From NCBI GenBank assembly GCA_023634235.1, contig JAMKCF010000007.1:7920105-7984104 (forward strand): a stretch of 64,000 nucleotides of DNA. The letters are read 5' to 3'. Positions 12,201 to 17,639 of this stretch are shown piece by piece. Position 1 is the first letter of the stretch; every line of letters begins with the position of its first letter. The notes beneath the pieces were generated by a model. It was not told the DNA's origin, ran no database searches, and saw nothing but the letters and a program-made list of their open reading frames with translations. The DNA comes from Pisaster brevispinus (taxonomy: Eukaryota; Echinodermata; Asteroidea; Forcipulatida; Asteriidae). A program made the translations under genes and the position numbers.

Positions 12201-14294
12201 TACAGCTAGTGACATGGTGTTCTTTATTACATTGCCCCCTTTACAGCTAGTGACATGGTGTTCTTTATTACATTGCCCGTTTACAGCTAGTGACATGGTG
12301 TTCTTTATTACATTGCCCCTTTACAGCTAGTGACATGGTGTTCTTTATTACATTGCCCCTTTACAGCTAGTGACATGGTGTTCTTTATTACATTGCCCCC
12401 TTTACAGCTAGTGACATGGTGTTCTTTATTACATTGCCCCTTTACAGCTAGTGACATGGTGTTCTTTATTACATTTCCCCACCCCCCCTTTACAGCTAGT
12501 GTCATGGTACTTCACCACATTCACAGCATCCAGTATAAAGGACAAAGTCAAAAGTCTCAAAGGTGTGCATTTTCTCTACAACACCATCCATCCAGATCAG
12601 CTGGACATCCCTCCATTCGTCTTGGACTACGACCAGCAGGTAAGATAGTTGATGTTAAAAGACTTTTAAAGTGCGATGCAATCAGCCTGCACTACACGTA
12701 TGCCATCAAAACTTATGCCAAGCAAGAAACCATGGCATCCGGGGCCCAATTTCATGAGAGCTGCTTAAGCACCAAAATAACATAAGCACAACGAATGTAT
12801 GCTTACCGGAATAAGCTTACCAGCCAAAACAGCATGTCAGATGTACAAATTGTGACTGGTATCCTGCTGATTTCTACTAAGCAGGAATTTATTTTAAAAG
12901 CAATATTTTCTGCTTAAGCAGCTCTATGAAATTTGGCCCAGGCTAGTTGGATAGTAGCACACTTACAACCGCTTCAGACAGCCGCTCTGGAGTCGCACTG
13001 AACCAAATTATTGAGTTAAATACCTGAAAAGTTTGACGTCTGAAACAGTTAGGAGGGTCTGGATGCGCTGGAAGTCGAAAGATCGACTGTTTCAGTCGTT
13101 CGGAGCAACTCTGGAGCGTCTTGGTTTCAGACGTCGATTTTGTCATGGGCCGAACCTAATGTAAATGTTATGTTAAATTCGCCTGTCTGAAACCAAAATT
13201 TGTTTGGGTCGAACTCGAGATTCGCTGCTAATCTATTTGGTTTGGCACGACTTTGGAGCGCCTGTCTGAACCGGTCGTTAGTGACGTGTGGCTTAGCCAA
13301 AGGGACATGTTAAAGACAACTGTTTTGAATTTGGGCACCCTAGTCGGCGTTCTGCCTTAACAGTGGTCCGCTAAGTGGTCCAGCTGGCTAGTTCAGTGTT
13401 GAAAAGCATCCCCATTCGATATAGAATATGGACTGAATAAATAAAAGCTCAGGGACTAATGAATTGACAAGCTTACTGGTCCTGCTTGCTACAATCCCGG
13501 CCTTATCTCGTTGGGCGCCCCTGGCCCTCGCTCAATGTTGGCCTCTCATTGCGGGGTCTGCGCTCCAGCTAGGGTTAACAACATTGAACGGGGGAACGGG
13601 GAGGGTATTTTTGTTGTCACGTGGCCCAAGCATTTTGGCCGGGATTGTAGTCACTGAAAAAGTTATCAGGGGCAAACCCCGTTACATTATCTATTCTGTA
13701 ACCTTGGTGCTTTCCGAGTTTTGCAGAACAAAAAACACACAGGTTGCCCCGCAGGACTGGGAGAGCACCGAGTATACAGTGCGTTTCACACACCAGAAAT
13801 AATATCCTTTATCCCGATGCAATTATTGCATACAGTAAATATGTTCATGTTTTATTATCATGCAACTCTGCTTTTATGATGTTTTACATTTTTGTAGCTT
13901 TTTGTTAAACCGTGTAAGATTTTTGTTTTTGTGTTTACACTCAGTTTTCTGTTTTTAATTGAAGGCTATTCTTATTGCTCTGTACTTTACTATGTTACTT
14001 ATCGTTACGTTTATATTATGGGACCCTTAGGGATAGTGATTGTAATGCTGATAAGGCAAACCTGTCTACATAAATCAATCATTCAATAAATATCATTTAG
14101 GTTTTACCCTCTCACACCGAGGTTGGATTTGCACTGTATAGTCGTTGGGGCTTTCCAGGTCCTATGAAAGCATTAACAATCGATATTATCTATCACATCG
14201 TCTCATACCCCGCTTTCTTTCCGCCCGTAACCTTCAGGTCAATGGTAGCAGTTACTTCAATCCGGAGGAAGGGTCAGAGGTCGAGGGGTTGTGA
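83..14294 (+). CDS. GDAP2: Ganglioside-induced differentiation-associated protein 2 (macro + CRAL-TRIO), 11 coding exons
   Basis: Coding exons, joined by GT-AG introns with consistent phases: 83-243, 1263-1405, 3103-3256, 5663-5751, 6349-6425, 6941-7103, 8220-8373, 9077-9230, 10707-10901, 12496-12639, 14238-14294. The sum is 1491 nt, or 496 residues plus TGA; human GDAP2 is about the same length. Residues ~50-225 form the macro domain (signatures TGEAKLSKGYNLAARF, HTVGPRY and NSVKRGYPPEEAAHIA), followed by an acidic linker (~265-300) and a CRAL-TRIO lipid-binding-like domain (~335-478, with VVIYFHTMSS, FYIVHPTFWSR and PPFVLDYD). The family's cellular role is poorly defined; human loss-of-function has been linked to ataxia. 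Family identity comes from recognised motifs along the whole length. Oddities: the first macro motif is altered (exon 2) and decoy splice acceptors precede exon 10. The N-terminal ATG fits the family start. Confidence 0.95.
293..497. repeat. Foldback element, TTAAGCA family, copy 1 (GDAP2 intron 1)
   Basis: About 205 bp starting GGGCCCAATTTCATAGAGC and ending in its inverted complement (GCTGTATGAAATTGGGC), with internal GCTTAAGCA-type repeats. No coding sequence. It fits a non-autonomous MITE, and at least seven other copies are in the window. Confidence 0.8.
777..853 (+). mobile_element. tRNA-headed SINE fragment
   Basis: Contains GCCGGCATGTTAATCCAGAG, GGTTCAAACCGCGC and CTCTAGTCAA, matching the better preserved copies at 2141 and 26185. 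The GGTTCAAAC resembles a pol III B box. The D-arm half is degenerate. Confidence 0.55.
888..1255 (+). pseudogene. 5'-truncated non-LTR retrotransposon: reverse transcriptase C-terminus and 3' tail
   Basis: An open frame at 888-1109 encodes 73 residues with PQIRTKVTLGDRSFLCAAPR then LWNKLPVDTR and FKLKVKTYLF. This is the standard C-terminal pattern of CR1/L2-type reverse transcriptase ORFs (G-x-RSF-x-x-x-A-P-R-L-W-N-x-L-P). It is followed by a ~100-bp 3' UTR-like segment and an (ATT)n tail at 1231-1251. The rest of the element is missing, typical of target-primed insertion. It is a dead copy in GDAP2 intron 1, ending about 12 bp before exon 2. Confidence 0.8.
1263..1405 (+). CDS. GDAP2: GDAP2 coding exon 2 (start of macro domain)
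   Basis: Acceptor TTCTCTTTCCAG, donor AAAT|GTAAGT. An alternative donor CAG|GTGAAG at 1392 is out of frame with exon 3. It encodes the first macro-domain strand and the ligand loop. Where vertebrate GDAP2 has an Asn-rich VNTSNE-like loop, this copy reads LVHPTSERLNEANP (~66-79), so the first Asn is replaced by His-Pro. The acceptor sits about 12 bp after the AT-rich tail of a retroelement. Confidence 0.92.
1915..1990 (-). mobile_element. tRNA-like SINE fragment
   Basis: On the minus strand it reads TTTAGTTGGTAGAGCGCCGG, a tRNA D-arm/A-box-like segment, but no good T arm follows. It is likely a decayed SINE head rather than a tRNA gene. Confidence 0.4.
2141..2213 (+). mobile_element. tRNA-derived SINE head
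   Basis: Reads GGATAGGTGGCTCAATTGGT, AGAGC (D stem GCTC/GAGC), ACCGG…CCGG (anticodon-like arm) and CGGGTTCAAATTCCG (T arm). The acceptor ends do not pair and the anticodon loop is too long, so this is not a working tRNA. Related copies are at 777-853 and 26185-26260. Confidence 0.6.
2486..2712 (-). repeat. Dispersed ~220-bp repeat (GTGTTTACACACTTG family), copy 1
   Basis: Its reverse complement aligns almost end to end with 53410-53625: both share GACAATAGGAGGTCCCCGAT, GTGTACAAAACCA and TTTACACACTTG. No protein is encoded. It lies in GDAP2 intron 2. Confidence 0.75.
2745..2900 (+). repeat. Dispersed repeat shared with 62395-62550
   Basis: Contains TTCCTTGTGGAGCACCCCGG and TCTTTAGAATTTCC, matching the later copy with few changes. 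Function unknown. It adjoins the 2486-2712 repeat, so the two may once have been one element. Confidence 0.65.
3103..3256 (+). CDS. GDAP2: GDAP2 coding exon 3 (macro domain core)
   Basis: Begins GTTGTAGAACAGG after TTGACAG. The split codon gives Cys102, then CRTGEAKLSKGYNLAARF, LLHTVGPRYNVRYRTAAES and NCYRNVLNLA, the most conserved part of the family. The donor is GCCAG|GTGAGT and the exon ends in phase 2. Confidence 0.95.
3342..3843. repeat. Foldback element with ~100-bp arms (GDAP2 intron 3)
   Basis: The left end TTTAAAGAGGGGTTCC and the right end GGAGCCCCTCTTTAAAG are inverted copies, and the similarity continues inward for about 100 bp (GATAGATAGAGT… versus …ACTCTATCTACT). It is MITE-like with no ORF. 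A related arm lies at 24832-25020. Confidence 0.65.
4379..4590. repeat. Foldback MITE, GCAGGCCTG family (intron 3)
   Basis: The left end GGGCTGTGTTGTCATGATTA, AAGCAGGCCTG is mirrored at the right end (GGTCTGCTTTGATCATGACG, ACACAGCCCC). About 212 bp, no ORF. Relatives with the same left end are at 9253 and 54714. Confidence 0.7.
4796..5076. repeat. TTAAGCA-family foldback, copy 2
   Basis: Begins GGGCCCAATGTCATAGAGCT and ends AGCTCTGTGAAATTGAGCC, with inverted termini. Longer than other copies. A solo right end of the same family (GAGCTATGAAATTAGACCC) directly precedes it. Confidence 0.7.
5113..5270. repeat. TTAAGCA-family foldback, copy 3
   Basis: The internal GTCTTAAGCAGAATATCTTG and the right end GCTTAAGCAGCTCTATGA are intact, while the left end is eroded. 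It is one of three copies within 830 bp of intron 3. Confidence 0.65.
5420..5617. repeat. TTAAGCA-family foldback, copy 4
   Basis: Starts CGCCCAATTTCATAGAGCTG and ends GCAGCTGTATGAAATTGGA, with inverted termini. It ends about 45 bp before the exon 4 acceptor. Confidence 0.7.
5663..5751 (+). CDS. GDAP2: GDAP2 coding exon 4 (macro domain)
   Basis: Acceptor TTGATTCCAG, donor ATCA|GTAAGT. It encodes REHEIRTLAVCAINSVKRGY and PPEEAAHIAI, matching the GDAP2 macro segment that ends in the RGYP loop. Phases 2 in and 1 out. Confidence 0.94.
6349..6425 (+). CDS. GDAP2: GDAP2 coding exon 5
   Basis: Acceptor TGTAATCTCAG, donor AATGAG|GTAAGG, 77 nt. It encodes RTIRRFLEKYGNTIERIVFV then IRGINE, the penultimate helix and strand of the macro domain. 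It ends in phase 0. Confidence 0.93.
6460..6660 (+). repeat. Dispersed repeat with CGGTCCGCTATTTTGT motif, copy 1
   Basis: Starts GTTGCCTTTCGGATTGGGCG, with ACACGGTCCGCTATTTTGTG near its end. The same order of blocks appears at 27750-27960 and, inverted, at 25085-25625. Located in GDAP2 intron 5. Confidence 0.6.
6941..7103 (+). CDS. GDAP2: GDAP2 coding exon 6
   Basis: The acceptor follows a long T tract (…TTTTTTTAAG). It encodes DCYQDLLRLYFPRNRNEELW, then a segment with GEPVNPERSIRITK, the family's conserved stretch after the macro domain. The donor AAATAA|GTGGGT is weaker than the others but is the only one that keeps frame with exon 7. Confidence 0.9.
7200..7340 (-). mobile_element. tRNA-derived SINE fragment
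   Basis: On the minus strand it has GTCGTGGGTTCGAATCCCAC, a clean T-arm/B-box, followed by a SINE-like body. The D arm is not recognisable. Confidence 0.5.
7513..7760 (+). mobile_element. tRNA-derived SINE
   Basis: The head contains GGCATGGGTTGCTAGTGCG and GGCCCTGGTTCGATTCCCGG (A- and B-box-like). The body includes TTTTTCTCTGGGCTGTCCGC. The layout is that of a tRNA-derived SINE; no target-site duplication could be fixed by eye. In GDAP2 intron 6. Confidence 0.55.
8220..8373 (+). CDS. GDAP2: GDAP2 coding exon 7 (acidic linker)
   Basis: Acceptor TATATTTCCAG, donor AGAAG|GTGAGT. It encodes an acidic linker (NGNNSDEDLDVDEPDIGNHS) and a Lys/Arg-rich helix before the CRAL-TRIO domain. As expected for a linker, it is the least conserved part of the protein. 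Confidence 0.9.
9077..9230 (+). CDS. GDAP2: GDAP2 coding exon 8 (start of CRAL-TRIO)
   Basis: Acceptor CATGTTGCAG, donor GAAAAG|GTACCT. It encodes RYDRFLKRARLEDLSDIAAH, then IYQSGVDIYGRPIVVFVARN and the segment to DLEK. The GVDxxGRP motif marks the first strand of the CRAL-TRIO fold. Confidence 0.95.
9253..9570. repeat. GCAGGCCTG-family MITE interrupted by a tailed retroelement (intron 8)
   Basis: The left end GGGCCGTGTGGCCGTGATTA, AAGCAGGCG, then AAACTCTCACCCAGTTACAGC, matches the family. At 9324 it breaks into ATAATAATAAAATAATAATA, followed by a segment with GTATAGCGCATATCATTGCT. Family sequence resumes near 9520 (AGCGCCCTCACCGAGTTCAA). It reads as a minus-strand retroelement inserted in a MITE. 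Confidence 0.5.
10707..10901 (+). CDS. GDAP2: GDAP2 coding exon 9 (CRAL-TRIO core)
   Basis: Acceptor TCTCCCATTAG, donor TCCAGG|GTAAGG, 195 nt and phase 0 on both sides. It encodes AFLYFISVLDPIVNQDFVVI through YFHTMSS, KWLRQVYHAVDKRYRKFLRA and FYIVHPTFWSR, with the VHPT motif of the CRAL-TRIO domain. Confidence 0.95.
10915..11162. repeat. Foldback element (TTCATACTTCCTG family) with internal GCAGCGAAACATGC microrepeat
   Basis: The outer ends AAGCTCGGTTCATACTTCCT and AGGAAGTGAGAACCAGGCTT are inverted copies. Inside, an approximately 15-bp unit CATGCGCAGCGAAA repeats about eight times (11018-11105). Directly after GDAP2 exon 9. Relatives at 15033-15175 and 15543-15680. Confidence 0.6.
11741..11936 (-). 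repeat. Tailed dispersed repeat (GGTAGAGGTTGATATTGTGT family)
   Basis: Its reverse complement matches 21272-21651: GGGAGCTGAGAAAGGTT, TTGGCCCAATGACCAGGGCA and the ATAATAATAG tail. The A/T tail on one side suggests a SINE or the 3' end of a non-LTR element. Confidence 0.6.
11968..12487 (+). repeat. Tandem array of 40-41-bp units duplicating the GDAP2 exon 10 splice acceptor
   Basis: Units start with CTAGTGACATGGTGTTCTTT and end CATTGCCCCTTTACAG. The base after each AG is at 12005, 12045, 12086, 12126, 12166, 12206, 12247, 12287, 12327, 12367, 12408 and 12448; the true exon begins at 12496. Exon 10 starts CTAGTGTCATGGT, so each unit carries the acceptor plus an exon-start look-alike. The array ends at the real acceptor's C-rich tract. 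Unit spacing of 40 or 41 puts decoys in all three frames. Confidence 0.95.
12496..12639 (+). CDS. GDAP2: GDAP2 coding exon 10 (end of CRAL-TRIO)
   Basis: Acceptor CCCCCCTTTACAG, donor CAGCAG|GTAAGA, 144 nt and phase 0 on both sides. It encodes LVSWYFTTFTASSIKDKVKS and ends in DIPPFVLDYDQQ. The acceptor and first ~28 bases closely match the unit of the tandem array immediately upstream, which therefore offers 12 further AG sites. Confidence 0.95.
12741..12941. repeat. TTAAGCA-family foldback, copy 5 (intron 10)
   Basis: Starts GGGGCCCAATTTCATGAGAG and ends GCAGCTCTATGAAATTTGGC, with internal CTGCTTAAGCACC. Inverted termini intact. Confidence 0.75.
14238..14294 (+). CDS. GDAP2: GDAP2 coding exon 11 (C-terminus, stop)
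   Basis: Acceptor TAACCTTCAG. It encodes VNGSSYFNPEEGSEVEGL and then TGA at 14292-14294. The short, weakly conserved tail matches the end of vertebrate GDAP2 in length and in its aromatic residues. A downstream AATAAA at 14891-14896 is the first good polyadenylation candidate. Confidence 0.85.
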   Translation, partial: VNGSSYFNPEEGSEVEGL

Positions 14295-14457
14295 TTCAAC
14301 AATTTCTATGGCGACAGAAATGTAAGTTTCGGGGAACCAAATCATGCAATGATGATGTCATCCAGGAATCCTCTATGTGCTTAGCCTCTAGAGGGCGCCC
14401 TTCACCCAACCAGGCAACTACGTGGACTTCGTGCAGGGGCATGTTTTATACTGCTAC

Positions 14458-14622
14458 TTCAGCAGACAATATTGCCTCCCAATTTAATTTTAAGCAACAA
14501 TTAACAGGACACCAGTCACAGATGGTGCTTGCGACATGGTATTTTACCCGGATACCTTATTGTCGTAAGCATAATTTTGTTACGCTTTTCTACTTTTTGT
14601 GCTAAGCAGTTCTGTGAAATAG
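14458..14622. repeat. TTAAGCA-family foldback, decayed copy 6 (GDAP2 3' UTR)
   Basis: Retains CCCAATTTAATTTTAAGCA, CCAGTCACAGATGG and GTGCTAAGCAGTTCTGTGAA in family order but is strongly diverged. If polyadenylation uses 14891, this element is part of the GDAP2 mRNA. Confidence 0.55.
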
Positions 14623-14890
14623 TTTAGTGAGCTTAATGGGAAGGGAGCAAATATTAAAACAATCACAGATATTTAACTAATGAAATTCCCGTTTGGTTAC
14701 GGCTCTGGTTAATCATACGAACAATCATCTTCTGAAAAAAATGTCGTCTGCAGTGAGTCAAGTGACCTTATTTAATAATTTAGAAACTTAAAATTAATAT
14801 ATTTATTAGCAATGGTCGAGGCTACAACAGACAAACAAAATGGAGAGTAGGTTTTTGAAACGTTTGATAATGAGGCAGCAATCTAGAAAG

Positions 14891-14896
14891 AATAAA
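14891..14896 (+). terminator. Candidate GDAP2 polyadenylation signal
   Basis: AATAAA about 600 bp after the stop codon, followed by T- and GT-rich sequence. Earlier weaker variants exist (ATTAAA near 14654). Confidence 0.35.
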
Positions 14897-15032
14897 GTCA
14901 CCTTGTGAATGCCTTTTCTTTTTTTGGGAGTGGGGGGGGGGGGTGGGATTTCACAGTGATGAAGGCTCCCCAGGGCAGTTTGAGTAGCAATTTTCACAAC
15001 TGGTAGAATTTAACAGCTTTTTGTACAAACTC

Positions 15033-15175
15033 GGCTGCAAGCCCGGTTTATAGTTCCTGCGAAGACTTGAGATGTGCTCAACTCCTGCGAAACATTTTCA
15101 GCGTAAACAGAGCTGTGACGTCAACGTTCTCTTCACATTCGCCTTTCGCAATAACAGTGAAGGACTATTGTTCCT
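15033..15175. repeat. TTCATACTTCCTG-family foldback, copy 2
   Basis: Left end CAAGCCCGGTTTATAGTTCC TGCGAA; the interior GAGATGTGCTCAACTCCTGC is shared exactly with 15601. The right end is degraded. Confidence 0.5.
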
Positions 15176-15542
15176 ATGCAAGCCTTGGTCTTGACTTTTT
15201 AAGAATCACGTAAAAATACTAATGGAAACTGACGATGAAAATCCCAAGGTCACAGTCTCAGATCCAGTCACAGTAATGTTTTTTGTTTTTTTTACTGAAA
15301 TTCTTAGGCTCCAGTCAAAGCCTGCTGTTGGGTTCTTATGGATTCATAGATGTCATGGTCTAACCCTATCCCTCTTTTGAAAGTTTTCCAGATTTTAGTT
15401 TAGTTTGATTTATTACATTGTAAGTTTCAAATGTAAATTCCTCCGTGTGACAGAAATGAAAATCACACAAAATTGCAGCCGCGGCTGATGGCGCAGAGGT
15501 GCCTGGAAGTTCAATGGTGACCTTTTTTCGTTGTGAGACTGA

Positions 15543-15680
15543 AGCCCGGTTGATATGAATTTTGACCTCACGAATTCTCAACGAACAATTGCAAAGAATT
15601 GAGATGTGCTCAACTCCTGCGAAACATTTTCAACGTTCTCTTCGCATTCGCCTTTCGCAGGAAGTATGAACCTGGCTTTA
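15543..15680. repeat. TTCATACTTCCTG-family foldback, copy 3
   Basis: Left AAGCCCGGTTGATATGAATT; right GCAGGAAGTATGAACCTGGC TTT is its inverted match. The interior is the same as copy 2. Confidence 0.6.
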
Positions 15681-17600
15681 CACAGTCTATTGCAAATGTC
15701 AACAAAAACAAAATTACGTTTAAAAAACACGGAAATTTACAAAAGAGCTCTGCGAAAGTTTCATTCGGGCCAATACCTAGTGGTGATTTTGATGTCAGAT
15801 TTTGACCGTTTGCCCTCATGTACATCCCTTTACAGTGTTTGCCTTTTTAAACTTTTTGTGACAACTGCGTTGGCCACCTTTAACCTTCTTGCATTATCTG
15901 TTTTCTTATGTTTACATAGATTTTCTATCTTTGCATGTTGATCTTGAGGCTTGCAACCAAACTGTCAAACAAGTTTTGGTGTTGTTGTTGGTTTTTTTTT
16001 TTGGGGGGGGGGTTGTTGTGGGTTTTTTTATGTTATCTTTTTCATTTGATTGCAATACATCAAATTACATGCTGTTATTATTCTTTTGTAAGATTATAAA
16101 AAACAAACGAGGATCGAGACAAAATAAATTTCATATTTCATTATTGTAAAAAAAAATTATATATTAAAACAAACATCTGTTTTAAATAGATATTTAAAAG
16201 CCTCAATAAATTTCTACGTCAAATTATAATTGACGAACAGCTGTCACTTTGTACGATAAAATTTTTGATAATATCATAATGTCCTAGTTTAAGTATTCTG
16301 TTCTAAATTCGCATGAAAAATTTGACATGCGTAAATGAAGGTGTACGTGTTATGACGGATCTGTAAATATCTGAGAGAAAAAAAATTGGTTATATTTCTT
16401 TTTCACTAAGTTAGCTTTCTAAAGTGCTCTAAAATTTGAGGAATTTGTGTTCTCCTTATTTTTATACCAATATACCTATCTGTTACATCCTTATAGCTGT
16501 ATATTTGTGTTGTGTTGTCATTTAATCTTTGAAAAAGACCCTGCTAGGATCAAAAACATCAGGCCATTAACCATTTTGTTCTTGCACTTGTTTTTAGTGA
16601 AAAGTTGTTGTTTTTTGTTTGTTTTTCAGCGTACTTTTCTTAAATCAACAGGAATGTCACAATATGAGTTCCTTTCCAAGGGTGATTTGTAAGGTTTCTT
16701 GATACTACTCTCAGTTACTTTTTCAACTGAAGAAATTAAAAATACCTTTGTCATTATTTTGCTACTGGAATTGTCATAAGTACTTTTAAATTTTATAGAA
16801 CTTAAACATTTTGGTGGTGTTTTTTTTTCCCAGCATTACATAAGAGCTGTCATGGTGCATGTACATTTAGATATTTAGAGCAATGCAAGGGAGCACTACT
16901 GTAAACTAGATTTGTGTGTCAAACCCTCCTAGCTGTGTCCCAGGACAATAATCTCGCCCTCATTGTCGCACTGGGTATCAGCTGGGCCGATCAAAAGCCG
17001 ACATCTCAAAAAGTCGGAACGGTAGGACTGTTCTGATTGGATCTGATAAGTATTCCAGCGTGTGCTCATGGATTGTTCCCTTGGAACCGCCTGTTCCATT
17101 GGAACGGTCAAAATCCTAATGCTAATGCACTCACTCCTGACTGCAGCACAATGATGGGGTCCAATGGAATGTTATGTCGGTCCAATGGATTGCGGGCGTG
17201 AGCCCTTGGGAACGTTCTGCTGTGCCTAGAACGTGCCTGACTTTTGGTTTAACATTTCTTGATGAAGAAGGTGTATTTAATACCTGATAACAGTTCGAAA
17301 TTAATTTTTAATAATTTGTGTAGTTGTGTATATACAATTTTCCTAGATAATTAATTAAAAGAAGCAATATTTTCAGATTAATAAATTTAGAAATTCTCTG
17401 TAAGAGTACTCAAGCTTATCATTTATTCCTGCAAAGCATTTTAAGTTGGATTTGTTGTGTGTACTTGAATTTGTTTATCGTTATTGAGTCACTTCAAACA
17501 AAAAGTCAGAATCTTGTTCCCAGAATACACTCCATGGATTGATATAAACATTTCTTGGCATTAGAGTAAACCAGCCTATTAATGGTCGTGACACTTTTGA
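15681..17600. other. Intergenic AT-rich DNA without recognised content
   Basis: A/T-rich sequence with homopolymer runs (G run at 16003-16011) and AATAAA matches near 16123 and 16204. No coding exon, RNA gene or clear repeat is visible. Confidence 0.5.
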
Positions 17601-17639
17601 GTCTTTCCTCAAAATTGTGTAACTGTATGGTCTACCAGA

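Noticed and set aside
11968..12496. CRISPR-like array of 40-bp repeats
   Set aside because: Units are contiguous direct repeats with no unique spacers, and the genome is eukaryotic.
12330..12785. 151-codon open frame through the decoy array and exon 10
   Set aside because: Its frame differs from that of exon 10; the genuine frame is fixed by the exon 9 and 11 phases.
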